Shown: positions 9,573 to 18,705, counted from the stretch's first letter. The stretch is 64,000 nt of DNA from Nostoc sp. KVJ3 (GCF_026127265.1 NZ_WWFG01000002.1:1178001-1242000); one strand, 5' to 3'. The notes: a model not told the origin generated them from the letters alone. Numbers and translations: made by a program.

Positions 9573-11885
9573 TTATTGCCATTCCCTATCCTCAAGTTCC
9601 TTTTGAGGCAACAATAAGGTGGCTTCAATTTCCTGCCTAATAGCAGCCGTTACTTCACAATTGCTATGCAGACAATCAAGTAGTAACTGATTGGCATCGT
9701 AGTATCGTTGCAGCACTTGCTGTTGTTCAGGGCTAAACTGCCACTGGTGGCTAATGTTACGATAATTAATGATTGTTATCTTTAACTGTTCAGCCCAAGC
9801 TGAATAGTTTGTCTGCCCCCATAACCCAAGCCATTCTTCACTTTGGCGATAATTTGGCAATTGCTCAGAGAGTTGTTGCAGAGATTTATGGAGTCCAACA
9901 TCCAGAACAATACCCAGAATGTTCGAGAGAGCATCACCACAGGCGTGAATGTGAGCAAAGTCCTGGCTCCCATCAATTGCACACTCTAGAAGCAGGTCAT
10001 CTAAAGCCGTATCCAGAAACATTCCCTGGTCGAGACTGCTGGCTAGGGCAAAGTGAGAAGCTATGTGAGGTGTGCGACTCAAGGCAAGGTAAAATGCTCG
10101 AATTGTCGCATCTTTTGCAAGGCTTGGAATAGTACGAGATTTTTGGCTTCCCCAGGTCAAAAACTCTTGTAAATAAGGGTCTTGGCTAACCAGTGCATCA
10201 ATCTGTTGCTTCATCAACTGTACCAGAGAGTCTGCACTTCGGAGCATGGTAGCTGTTAACAAAAAAATTTCGTGCCAGTGCGGGTCTGTAATATGGCTAA
10301 CTAATCCTTCTAAAGCTTGCCCAAAAGCTTCTAGGTTATAGCTGGCAACAATTTTTCTGGCCGTGAAGTATTCTTGAAATGCCAAATAGGAGAAGGAAAA
10401 AATTCCCCGCGCCCGTTCTGCCAGTAGCCCATGTTGAGCCTCAATTGCTTTTAGCGCTGCTTCACTTTCTATTTGCAGTTCTTCGACATCCATTGGCACG
10501 TTGCTCAGATTTTGAATGTAGTCACCAATGTATTGTTCAACGATGCGTTGTTCAAAAAAGTATTGACCTTGCTCAAATGTCGCGGCTGCAATCTGACTCA
10601 ATAATTTGAGCTTTTGTGGTAACAAAAACCCTCGGTAAACGTCATCTCGTTCAATGCCTCTAGCTTGATCCCATTTGCCCAATAGAAGGTCTAAACCTTC
10701 CTTATAAAAGTCAGTCCGCTTAGTCGGAAATTTTTCTTGGCCATGAAACACCCAGCAAGCAAGATGCAGAAATAGGGGTGTGACTACAAGTTGGCGAAAC
10801 TGCCAGTTTTCATCTAACTCCAACTTCTGAATAAACTGAACGGACTGCGCTTCACCATCTTGAATGTTGGTTTTGGTAAATGTCACAAACCATTTTTGAG
10901 CGAAGGCGATGATTTGTTCTGAGGTAAAGGGCGCAATCTCAACATCAGTAAAGCCTCGAAGTCCGAGTTTTTGAGACGCTGTTCGACAGGTCGCCACAAA
11001 CTGATTTTTATGATACTTTTCTGAAAACCTGCGAATTTCGCTTAAGATAGCATTGCTTTGTTGGTTAAGAATTTCATCCATGCCGTCAAGTAACAGTAAC
11101 ACTCTGCCCGCACTAAGTAAAGTTTCAATTACTGACGGATCGGAAATTCCAGATGTGAGGAACTCCTGGCGGATGTATTTTAATAGGCTAAACTCGTTGG
11201 TGGCTTTAGATTCTTCCGCAAAGTTTCTCAAGGTGATGAAGATTGGAACTAAGTTCGCCGCAAATGCACCTTGGTTACATTGAATAGCGAGATATTGTAA
11301 AAAAGTAGTTTTACCTACCCCAGGTTTGCCTAGTACTCTGAGCTTGGAGTATTTTTCAACTGCCTGTGTACCAGGTATCTGTTTTTGATCGACTTCACCT
11401 AAGCCAAAGCGGTTAAATTCTTTTGGATCGAGCTTTTGCAATTCAGTGATGTCTAACGATTGAAGACTAGCAATTTCCTCCAAAATATTCAAATCTATAT
11501 ATATGTCATCGATTGCAATAGGGCGGCTAATATCCAATAATTGCAAAATTCCACACTGGTCTTGAATTTTGTCGAAGCGTTGCGATCGCACTTTTTCCAC
11601 CAAGCCATCAATACCTAGTACTGGGGATCGGCTATATTCTTCTAATTCCATAAATTCTGCCGGCGGATTAGTAGCAATCTTCCGCCAATTCAGTTCTAAA
11701 ACGGAACAAATTTCAATAAAGGTATGACGCTCAACCGGACGACCACTGAAAAACCGCCAAATCGGTTGTCTAGTTTTGAGGTTAACTTCGGCTGCTAAAT
11801 TGTCTTGCGTCCATCCCTTGAGAGCAAATGCTCTTTTAGCTTCTTGAATGCCAGTAAGTGATGCTTGGAGCGATCGCTTGACCAT
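9573..11885 (-). CDS. NACHT NTPase with N-terminal helix-turn-helix (STAND/NLR-like)
   Basis: A 770-residue protein. Residues ~15-70 look like an XRE-type HTH: KGWTQDNLAAEVNLKTRQPIW and then FFSGRPVERHTF. A linker precedes a NACHT ATPase domain with Walker A GKPGVGKTTF (~187-196), Walker B VLLLLDGMDEI (~263-273; the DGxDE form is typical of NACHT), and a sensor-like FVATCRT. The remainder (~400-770) is helical and includes the conserved AFQEYFTARKI segment seen after NACHT modules. NACHT proteins of this architecture are frequent in cyanobacteria; related bacterial NACHT proteins have been shown to protect against phage, while the HTH variants could also be ligand-gated regulators. It stands alone, minus strand, start ATG at 11885. 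No toxic effector domain is recognised. Confidence 0.92.
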   Translation of the reverse strand: MVKRSLQASLTGIQEAKRAFALKGWTQDNLAAEVNLKTRQPIWRFFSGRPVERHTFIEICSVLELNWRKIATNPPAEFMELEEYSRSPVLGIDGLVEKVRSQRFDKIQDQCGILQLLDISRPIAIDDIYIDLNILEEIASLQSLDITELQKLDPKEFNRFGLGEVDQKQIPGTQAVEKYSKLRVLGKPGVGKTTFLQYLAIQCNQGAFAANLVPIFITLRNFAEESKATNEFSLLKYIRQEFLTSGISDPSVIETLLSAGRVLLLLDGMDEILNQQSNAILSEIRRFSEKYHKNQFVATCRTASQKLGLRGFTDVEIAPFTSEQIIAFAQKWFVTFTKTNIQDGEAQSVQFIQKLELDENWQFRQLVVTPLFLHLACWVFHGQEKFPTKRTDFYKEGLDLLLGKWDQARGIERDDVYRGFLLPQKLKLLSQIAAATFEQGQYFFEQRIVEQYIGDYIQNLSNVPMDVEELQIESEAALKAIEAQHGLLAERARGIFSFSYLAFQEYFTARKIVASYNLEAFGQALEGLVSHITDPHWHEIFLLTATMLRSADSLVQLMKQQIDALVSQDPYLQEFLTWGSQKSRTIPSLAKDATIRAFYLALSRTPHIASHFALASSLDQGMFLDTALDDLLLECAIDGSQDFAHIHACGDALSNILGIVLDVGLHKSLQQLSEQLPNYRQSEEWLGLWGQTNYSAWAEQLKITIINYRNISHQWQFSPEQQQVLQRYYDANQLLLDCLHSNCEVTAAIRQEIEATLLLPQKELEDREWQ

Positions 11886-12282
11886 AGGACAATAACCCTG
11901 CTCCTTAAATCATGGACTTTAACTTTTATTAATATCTGCAATTTTATAGCTTTTGCTGCGATGCTAACATTTCATGCGCATAAAGTTATACAAAATACCA
12001 GAGTATGCTCTCAAATTTTTAAATTTTTGTATCAAAATCAAACGTTATCCATTTATCTTATACATTTCAATCTTTTAGCAAGACTTGAACTCAAACACCC
12101 GTCTGCAATACTTTAAGCAGATATTGGATGTCGATTTAATGGTTACTAACTTGATGATTGATCGTAGCTACATTACATAGACATCATCCCAATTTTTCTT
12201 TTGCATTGAGAAGTTTTTGGTGAGACAACTGGCTAAGTTATCTCTATTGTTAGATTTCTGCTTTTTGACTCAATATAGAAAT
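11886..12282. other. Intergenic region upstream of the NACHT and DUF3775 genes
   Basis: AT-rich divergent spacer of about 400 bp carrying the promoters of both flanking genes. No conserved motif, repeat or RNA gene was recognised. Confidence 0.5.
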
Positions 12283-12687
12283 ATGAACTTATTAGTAATT
12301 AACAAAATATATAAAATTATTGAAACAGCTGAATTAATCTATTTCCCTTTGGGAGACAAGAAAACAAATCAATCAGAAACATTTGTAGACAAATTGTCTA
12401 ATTATTTAGAAGATTTTCAGATTACAGGAAGATGTTCAGTAAACATCTTACAGAAATACATTAACGAATTCTCCCAAGAAGAAAAAGCAGAGGTAATAGC
12501 TCTCATGTGGCTTGGTCGAGGTGCATCAAGCGAACAACCAGAAAACTTCACCAATTTGCTTACTTTGGCAGTAGAGCTTATACCTCAAAATTATGCAACC
12601 AGTTATATTATCGAAAAACCCCTTTTAGCGAAATATCTGCGAGATGGGCTTCAAAAACTAGATACTTGGACTTCTTCTTTCTCCTGA
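12283..12687 (+). CDS. DUF3775 domain protein
   Basis: The frame can be extended to a TTG at 12217, but the ATG at 12283 is preferred: the extra 22 residues are unlike the family, while MNLLVINKIYKII starts as members usually do. The product (134 residues) has the features of DUF3775, a small all-helical bacterial family: a C-terminal part with IALMWLGRG and PLLAKYLRDGLQKL is characteristic. Function is unknown. Its last 37 bases overlap, in opposite orientation, the end of the DUF1816 gene. Confidence 0.8.
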   Translation: MNLLVINKIYKIIETAELIYFPLGDKKTNQSETFVDKLSNYLEDFQITGRCSVNILQKYINEFSQEEKAEVIALMWLGRGASSEQPENFTNLLTLAVELIPQNYATSYIIEKPLLAKYLRDGLQKLDTWTSSFS

Positions 12688-12899
12688 AAAATCGTCAATA
12701 TATGAGGCTGACATTGCTTGACGAGTGCAATGATGTCTCTGGCTTCTTCCTCATATAAGTCTTCGACATATCCACTTCTAGAAAGTTGTGCCTCTTTTTC
12801 ACTATCAAAAGGGCCAAAGTAATAAGTACAGCGTGGTACAGTAGTGTTGATTTCTACCCACCAGGCAAACTCTGATTGATTAGATTGAAATAAATTCAT
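12651..12899 (-). CDS. DUF1816 domain protein
   Basis: A small cyanobacteria-specific protein of 82 residues starting at the ATG at 12899 (MNLFQSNQS); a GTG/ATG four codons upstream is possible. The diagnostic pattern is WWVEINTTVPRCTYYFGPFD followed by EKEAQLSRSGYVEDL, which is the DUF1816 core. Members occur next to phycobilisome or stress genes in other cyanobacteria, but no function is established. The gene is convergent with, and overlaps by 37 bp, the DUF3775 gene. Confidence 0.88.
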   Translation of the reverse strand: MNLFQSNQSEFAWWVEINTTVPRCTYYFGPFDSEKEAQLSRSGYVEDLYEEEARDIIALVKQCQPHILTIFQEKEEVQVSSF

Positions 12900-13649
12900 G
12901 AGGGATACCAATGATTAATTTAACTTGATTAAAGATATTCTCGATCTTGTTTTTTACACTGGCATTTCTTGATAGCAGTAGCTACAACGCCAGTAAGCTC
13001 CCCCTGAACTCACGTGACGGAGAACAGCAAAGACAAGTATACTTTGCCTTCATAGATTGACTTATTTCTGTAGATATATGATTTTGGCTGGAACCAGTAA
13101 TCAAATTATTTTGATTCGTGAATAAATGTTTCATTTTCAACGTCTCAAATTTTAAATAAATTTAGCTGAGGTTATTTTTATTGATAGGGCAACTTTGAAG
13201 ATGAATAATATTGCCATCTAAAATTGACTAAGAGGATGAATGAACAAGTCCTCTTCTTGGTAGCAAAACATTCTAGATCCCCCTAAATCCCCCGATAAAT
13301 TGGGGGACTTTGACTCCGGTTCCCCCTTTTTTAAGGGGAGCCAGCGCGGTCTTGGGGTCTCCCCAAGTGGAGCGACTGGCGTGGGTTAGGGGGGATCTAA
13401 AAGTGTTTAAAGTCACAGCGAAATACTTTTCAAACAACCTCTTAGAGTAAAAAAAGTAATAATCGCACTTCATTTCAGAAGGTCTGTTCGCGCAGCATCT
13501 CGTGAGAGAGCAACTGCTTAAAAGGTAAGGAAAAAGAAATAAATATTTATTTCGAGATGCGTAGCGCACATTTAATGCGTCTTTACTTCAATCCCCTAGA
13601 TTTATCTCTCTTGGTTACTCAGCACTCAGCACTCCTGAACAGATGTCTA
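12900..13649. other. Intergenic region with a large palindromic repeat
   Basis: About 750 bp with no supported gene. It contains the repeat element at 13274-13399 and, at about 13480-13570, fragments of the same mosaic repeats (GTTCGCGCAGCATCTCG). The ORF at 13273-13569 is composed of these repeats and is not accepted. Confidence 0.6.
13274..13399. repeat. Palindromic intergenic repeat with TAGATCCCCCTAA ends
   Basis: The element begins with TAGATCCCCCTAAATCCCCC and ends with the near complement GGGTTAGGGGGGATCTA. The interior holds nested stems, including GGGGTCTCCCC and the pair GCCAGCGCG / CGACTGGCG. It is related to the inner part of the element at 18140-18284. Confidence 0.7.
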
Positions 13650-14024
13650 TTATTTACGAGGAACCAACAATGATGTGGATGACACCGTTATCATCAGCAG
13701 CATTGGATTTTGAGGCTGTGAATTATAATCTGCATTAAAACTATTGAAAGGGTCAATTTTAAAACTTGAACCTTCCACCGGCTTTATGGGCATAACCTTA
13801 CCAGAAACTACATGATACGTCAGGAGTTCTTGGATCTTATTAATATTGTCAAGCAATGTCTCTACAGTACCTGCTGGAAGCTTTGCAAATGCTTGCTCTG
13901 TAGATGCAGAGGCGATAAACGAGTCAACCTCTTTTAGAGTATCAATGAGATTGGCAGCCTTGATTGCATCAACCAGGGTGCTAAAAGAACCAGCATTAAC
14001 GGCACGATCAATAATATCAGCCAT
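13650..14024 (-). pseudogene. Fasciclin-domain protein, frameshifted near its C-terminus
   Basis: The frame encodes a cytoplasmic-looking or leaderless fasciclin (FAS1) domain: MADIIDRAVNAGSFSTLVDAI, then FAKLPAGTVETLL and LTYHVVSGKV, all canonical. After SSFKIDPFNSF the sequence stops resembling the family. In another frame of the same strand the bases at about 13655-13710 read NAADDNGVIHIIVGSS and a stop, which is the conserved FAS1 end (ADNGVIHVID). A frameshift therefore separates the body of the domain from its last strand. Either the gene is decayed or the base call is wrong. FAS1 proteins mediate adhesion; the role here is unknown. Confidence 0.75.
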
Positions 14025-14489
14025 TTATTTCACTTAGTTGTGTATAATTTTGCTAATTATTTTTAGCATGACATCCTAGTGTTAGAAATCATGTTTGAGC
14101 AAGGGGTTGATTAGCGTATAAATTGTATTAAATCAGCTAAAAAAAATTAAATAATTAAAATATGGCAGAGTTTAAGATTTAGGAGTCAATGGAAAAATCT
14201 TGTTAGCGGCAATCCAAGATTTTTTATCAGGTTTGTGGTGCATTACAGAATCTGTAATAGACTATACATTATTTTGAGTTGTTTGCGTCTATCTACTTAT
14301 ATCTAATCTGCTCAATTACCCACAGGACTTACACAATATTTGATTTCTGAACAAAATTAGGTATTTGTAGGGGAGCCAGTGCGTTGCGGAGTTTCCCTCC
14401 GTTGTAGCAACTGGCGTTGTGTTAGAACGCAGTTCGTAACGCACCCTACAATACCTAATTTTGTTCTATATGTAGAGGTTTTAGTTATT
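14025..14489. other. Intergenic region containing a MITE-like element
   Basis: AT-rich spacer of 465 bp. The right part is occupied by the inverted-repeat element at 14349-14466; the left part presumably holds the fasciclin promoter. No gene was recognised. Confidence 0.6.
14349..14466. mobile_element. MITE-like element, 118 bp with ~23-bp terminal inverted repeats
   Basis: The left end GAACAAAATTAGGTATT-T-GTAGGG is matched by the inverse at the right end (CCCTAC-AATACCTAATTTTGTTC), differing by one inserted T. There is no coding capacity. The core contains GCCAGTGCGTTGC paired with GTAGCAACTGGC, a mosaic repeat shared with 13337-13382. No clear target duplication was found, so mobility is inferred from the shape only. 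Confidence 0.65.
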
Positions 14490-15104
14490 TCAATTTTTCA
14501 AAACTACATGGAAGGAATTTAAATACCCAGTAATAGTTTTAGCTAATGTCTTATGCTGTTTTTTTGTAGTTATCGCCATTACTTGATATAGTCTTCCTTG
14601 GGCAATATACATTCTATTTATAGTGATTTTACCTCCAGAATTTATGTACTCAATTTCCTTACCAGGATGATTATTAGAACTACGAATATTTCGTTGACTG
14701 ATTAGATTACTTTTCGTAGTCTTTAAAGCCATATCTCGTGCATTATTAAGTACAGCTTGGGGGTCAGTTATTTGACCATAACTATAAGGAAAATCATTGT
14801 AAGCAACTATATAAGCTACTTCCTGTTTTGGTGGTTGAGCAACAAATATTTGTAAGGCAATTTCCCCCATATAAGTTTTTTGGTATTCAGTATTTCTGTT
14901 GGGGCTTCCCGGCATCAAAATACTAAAGCGTCCATCTGGAGCGGTGTATAACTTCCATTGTGGCTGCACGGGTTTAGAGACAGTTGGTTTGACAACAGGT
15001 TTGACAGCCGCCGCCGGAGGTTTGGGTTGACGCGCTTCCACGATAAAAGAACCACCACAGACTAAGGTGGCGGCGATTAATGGCAACAGACTTTTAATTG
15101 TCAT
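14490..15104 (-). CDS. Secreted or periplasmic protein of unknown function
   Basis: The ATG at 15104 is preferred over one ten codons upstream because it is preceded by AAAGGC and starts a good signal peptide (MTIKSLLPLIAATLVCGGSF, cleavage near VEA-RQ). The mature part opens with a Pro/Lys/Val-rich linker and continues into a single domain beginning WKLYTAPDGRFSILMPGSP, a motif found in cyanobacterial exported proteins of unknown function that share a PsbP-like opening. It ends after a segment with YQVMAITTKKQ. It is 46 bp downstream of glk on the same strand and may be cotranscribed. No enzyme motif was seen. Confidence 0.75.
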   Translation of the reverse strand: MTIKSLLPLIAATLVCGGSFIVEARQPKPPAAAVKPVVKPTVSKPVQPQWKLYTAPDGRFSILMPGSPNRNTEYQKTYMGEIALQIFVAQPPKQEVAYIVAYNDFPYSYGQITDPQAVLNNARDMALKTTKSNLISQRNIRSSNNHPGKEIEYINSGGKITINRMYIAQGRLYQVMAITTKKQHKTLAKTITGYLNSFHVVLKN

Positions 15105-15149
15105 AAATTTTGCCTTTTGAGATCCCGATCTCACTGATGATGCTAGCTG

Positions 15150-16175
15150 TTATAACCTAGCAGCACATAAAGCAGCACCTATTAGCCCTACTTGCGGGTT
15201 GAGGATAACATACACGGGGATCTCTTCTAGGAGGCGGCGCATCCTGCCTTTTTGGGTGAAGTTTAATAAGAAACCGCTATTTTGGATTAAGGGCAAAATT
15301 TTGGGCGCAATTCCACCAGCGATGTATAAGCCACCATAAGGTAGAAGTTTCAAGGCGAGATTACCGGCTTCTGCACCATAAGCGTCTATAAATAATTGCA
15401 AGGTTTGTTCGCAAAGGCGATCGCTACCTTGCAATGCAGCTGTACCAATAGCAGCACCAGGATCGACACTTTTCTCTTCTTGTCCAACTTCTTGTTCCCA
15501 AGTTCTGACTATTTGGGCGATATCTGGTGATTCGGTGGCAAATTTGCGATCGCGCAAAAATTGGTAAATTGCCACAATTCCCATTCCAGAAACGACTCGT
15601 TCTACAGAAATGCGCTGGATATCATGTTTACCCAGCAGGTATTTCAACAGTTGAAACTCGATTTCGTTCCGAGGGGCAAAGTCAGCATGTCCACCTTCTG
15701 AGGGAAAGACTTGATATTGGTTTCCCTGTCTAATTAAAAATCCTTGCCCTAAGCCAGTACCAGCACCAATAATCGCAATTGGGGCATCCTCTGCGGATTT
15801 ACCAACCTGCAACGTCAGCAAGTCTTGTTTTTGTAAACCTAAAATACCATAGCCAACGGCGGCGAAGTCGTTAATTAAAGAAATATGCGGGATACCCAAC
15901 TCTTCTTGTAGACGTTCTGTATCCAAAAACCAGACTAAATTGGTTAGCTTGGCAGTATTTTGGACAATTGGCCCTGCGATCGCAAAACAAGCTTTTTCTG
16001 GTATTGGTGTATTAGCTTTGACCAAAAAATTCTGCACTATAGGTACTAAATCGGGAAAATCAGCACTGTGGTAACTTTCCTGATAAATAGTATGTATTGC
16101 TGGTGAATCTGATGTTTCAACCAATCGCAGAATAGTTTTCGTACCGCCGATGTCTCCTGCTAGTAACAATGTCAT
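15150..16175 (-). CDS. glk: Glucokinase
   Basis: 341 residues, the usual length of the bacterial hexokinase-like glucokinase family (not ROK; the ROK zinc-binding Cys motif is absent). It phosphorylates glucose to glucose-6-phosphate with ATP in the cytosol. Visible motifs are the phosphate-1 loop AGDIGGTKT (~7-15), the substrate region INDFAAVGYG, the GAGTGLGQG loop, the EGGHADF sugar-binding segment and the C-terminal adenosine loop YIAGGIAPK. The ATG start directly precedes the nucleotide loop as expected. It probably leads a short operon with the downstream secreted protein. Confidence 0.95.
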   Translation of the reverse strand: MTLLLAGDIGGTKTILRLVETSDSPAIHTIYQESYHSADFPDLVPIVQNFLVKANTPIPEKACFAIAGPIVQNTAKLTNLVWFLDTERLQEELGIPHISLINDFAAVGYGILGLQKQDLLTLQVGKSAEDAPIAIIGAGTGLGQGFLIRQGNQYQVFPSEGGHADFAPRNEIEFQLLKYLLGKHDIQRISVERVVSGMGIVAIYQFLRDRKFATESPDIAQIVRTWEQEVGQEEKSVDPGAAIGTAALQGSDRLCEQTLQLFIDAYGAEAGNLALKLLPYGGLYIAGGIAPKILPLIQNSGFLLNFTQKGRMRRLLEEIPVYVILNPQVGLIGAALCAARL

Positions 16176-16259
16176 AGAAATTATTCGCGAATTAATTACT
16201 TTTTTTGTAGGATATACTCAACGTAGCAGAAGCCATGAATGCAAATCTCTATCAGAGGT

Positions 16260-16907
16260 TTAAGCAAATCGAATAACTTCTTCGATATGGGTTAAATGGG
16301 AAGTATCTCCCTTTAGTTCTAATAACCATTCTGGATCTTCGCGTACCACTTTTACCAACGAACACAAAGAAGCTTTAACTTCTGTTTTGGCAATTTCCCC
16401 CACTAGCCCCATCGCTCCCCCCAACACAGATGCCCCATGTGCTACAAGCAAGATATCTTCTGGGAAGAACTCAGTAGCTAAACATCTAGCAGTTTGCCCA
16501 GAACGTTCTCGTACTTTTTCGTGAGTTTCAGGGTATTTGGCGGCGATACGCGAAGTATAGCTGGTGTCAATCCTGGGGAATAATTTTGCTAACGCTGGAG
16601 TTGAGAGTCTTTCGGGTTCTTCTGTCATCCAAGCTGGATTTAGCCATTCACTCAAACCTGTTTCCAATTTAATCGGCAAGTTGAGCATTTCTGCAACTGC
16701 ATTTGCCGTTTGTACGGTTCGCAGGAAAGGGGAAGCGAAAATATGGCCAATATTTTCTTTTTTCAAACGTCTAGCTAACTGCTGTGCCTGTACCATGCCA
16801 TCATCAGACAAGGGTGGATCGTAGCGTCGTTTGGCGGTGAGAAACCAATCCGGGTTTACGAAATCGAGGCGGTTGGCATGTCTTGCAATCCAGACTATTT
16901 GACTCAT
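16260..16907 (-). CDS. Histidine phosphatase family protein (phosphoglycerate mutase-like)
   Basis: 215 residues. The catalytic His sits in WIARHANRLD, a variant of the RHG motif (RHA). Supporting residues are FLRTVQTA (phosphate-binding Arg) and the second catalytic His in LLVAHGASVLGG. Family members dephosphorylate sugar phosphates, protein phosphohistidine or other small substrates; the sequence does not show which. It lies 84 bp upstream of glk on the same strand, so a role on sugar phosphates is conceivable but unproven. Confidence 0.9.
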   Translation of the reverse strand: MSQIVWIARHANRLDFVNPDWFLTAKRRYDPPLSDDGMVQAQQLARRLKKENIGHIFASPFLRTVQTANAVAEMLNLPIKLETGLSEWLNPAWMTEEPERLSTPALAKLFPRIDTSYTSRIAAKYPETHEKVRERSGQTARCLATEFFPEDILLVAHGASVLGGAMGLVGEIAKTEVKASLCSLVKVVREDPEWLLELKGDTSHLTHIEEVIRFA

Positions 16908-17065
16908 GGGTTTAATGATTCCGGTGAATAGAATTCGCCGCTAAACAAACAAATATATATATCTGCAAGGAGGGCTGCAAATATTAATATAAGACATTAT
17001 TTGTAATAATTTGTAATAATATAAGTTATAAGTAAAACTTATTAAATATGTCAATGTAGCTTTTA

Positions 17066-17230
17066 TTAAAGCCTTTTGAGCCATTTTTCTAAAGCTACCT
17101 CAACTAATCCATTTAGAGAATCATAGCGATCAAATTTATATGTATTAAGTCTTCCACCCCCGATAACAAGAGTAAATTCATTCTTTAGTATTCCCAAATC
17201 CAGATATGATTGATACGATTGCTTATAACT
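17066..17230 (-). pseudogene. Possible remnant of a small unknown gene
   Basis: In the 360-bp spacer before livF one minus-strand frame is open for 54 codons without a start and reads like protein: YLDLGILKNEFTLVIGGGR, then SLNGLVEVALEKWLKRL and a stop. A second frame just upstream continues plausibly (TVGELFGWLKL), which would fit a one-base frameshift. The family is not recognised. Reported as a possible fossil only. Confidence 0.3.
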
Positions 17231-17269
17231 TCAACCATCCAAATAGTTCCCCTACAGTTAATTTATTAA

Positions 17270-18001
17270 TTACCCTAAATAAGCTTTTTTAACTCGCTCA
17301 TCACTAATTAATTCTGATGCTGCGCCTGTTAAGGTAATAGAACCAGCTTCCAAAACATAACCGCGATCGGCAATTTGCAGAGCTAGACTAGCATTTTGTT
17401 CAACTAACAGAATAGTCACGCCTGTAGCACGGAGATTTTCAATAATTGAGAAGATTTCCCGGACGATCGCAGGGGCTAAACCTAAGCTAGGCTCGTCTAA
17501 AAGTAAGAGTTGTGGTTTACTCATGACAGCCCGTGCGATCGCTAACATTTGTTGTTCACCACCGCTCAGAGTTCCTGCTAGTTGATTGCGTCTTTGTGAC
17601 AAACGTGGAAATAGCTCAAATTGCCGCTGAATATCTGCTTTTATCTCCGCTTTATTGGAGCGAATATAAGCACCTAAAAGTAAATTATCAAATACTGTTT
17701 GTCGTGCTAATACTCTTCGTCCTTCAGGACAATGGGCAATACCAAGTTGTACAACTTCGTGAGTTTGGCGGCGGGTAATATTATGTCCGTCATAGATAAT
17801 TACGCCACTTTTAGGATTAACTACTTTAGATATGGCCCGGAGTGTAGTAGTTTTACCAGCACCGTTAGCACCAATTAGAGTAACTACCTCGCCTTTTTTA
17901 ATAATTAAATTAATCTTTTTTAGAGCTTGAATACCAGCATAGTTTACATCCAGTTCTTGAAGTTCTAGAATTGTATAGTCTGGTTTACTATCGGATTTCA
18001 T
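17270..18001 (-). CDS. livF: Branched-chain/neutral amino-acid ABC transporter ATP-binding protein LivF (NatE-like)
   Basis: 243 residues with a complete ABC ATPase: Walker A GANGAGKTT, Q-loop region, signature LSGGEQQML, Walker B LLLLDEPSLGL and H-loop LLVEQNASLAL. The length and the LEAGSITLTG ending are those of LivF, one of the two different ATPases of the hydrophobic amino-acid transporter family. It is separated from livG by 1.6 kb containing two plus-strand Rpn-type genes, so it needs its own promoter. In heterocystous cyanobacteria the equivalent system (Nat N-I) moves neutral and hydrophobic amino acids; NatE is the likely counterpart. Confidence 0.93.
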   Translation of the reverse strand: MKSDSKPDYTILELQELDVNYAGIQALKKINLIIKKGEVVTLIGANGAGKTTTLRAISKVVNPKSGVIIYDGHNITRRQTHEVVQLGIAHCPEGRRVLARQTVFDNLLLGAYIRSNKAEIKADIQRQFELFPRLSQRRNQLAGTLSGGEQQMLAIARAVMSKPQLLLLDEPSLGLAPAIVREIFSIIENLRATGVTILLVEQNASLALQIADRGYVLEAGSITLTGAASELISDERVKKAYLG

Positions 18002-18139
18002 CGGTGGTTTCCATCCTGAAATATTGATTTAAAACCTAAGATACATCAATCATTATAATTCGTAATTCGTAATTAAATAGGGGCTAATGTCCTCGTTTAT
18101 AGAAATTGTTTAAATATATCTTAAAACAGTGCGTAGGCC

Positions 18140-18284
18140 TAGGGCATGTTTTCAAACTACTCGTTTAGCCTCCTAACTTTTTAGATCCCCCTAAATCCCC
18201 CTTAAAAAAGGGGACTTTAAGAGACTCTTTGCCCCCTTTTTTAAGGGGGGTTGGGGGGATCTAAGACTTTGAAAACACGCCCTA
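18140..18284. mobile_element. MITE-like element, 145 bp, with 17-bp ends and nested palindrome
   Basis: The ends are TAGGGCATGTTTTCAAA (18140-18156) and its complement at 18268-18284 with one mismatch. Inside lies a second strong palindrome, 18181-18264, with TTAGATCCCCC arms followed by CCCTTAAAAAAGGGG-type stems. No ORF. It fits a non-autonomous, foldback type of element and explains most of the 381-bp spacer 18002-18382. Confidence 0.65.
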
Positions 18285-18705
18285 GCCCATTGTAGACAAT
18301 TGCTTCAAGTTAAAAATCAACGCCAGAATATTGCAATCTTTATGATGTACCATTAATTACTGATAAAGATATTAAGCGTACTGTGGCAAAAGCAGCAGAT
18401 ATTGGTAGCAAACGATTAATTAATTTAGCTCCCGATGCATGGGTACAGTGGGTGACACAACTTCCTGAAGTTGTGGCTAAAGAAATTATCGGTTCTGAGT
18501 TTCAGTGGATTAGCCGGGAAACAGATGTGTTGGTGAAGGCATACAGTCCTACTCACGGAGATTTTCTAGTACTAAATGAACTACAACTGCGTTACACAAC
18601 ACATATGCCTCTACGCATGAGAGCATACACAGCTTTGGCACAAGAACGCTACCGATTGCCAACTTACCCAGTCCTCATTAACATTTTGCCGCCTCCATCC
18701 ACCTT

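Noticed and set aside
13273..13569. 98-codon minus-strand ORF
   Set aside because: It is made of palindromic repeat sequence and mosaic repeats.
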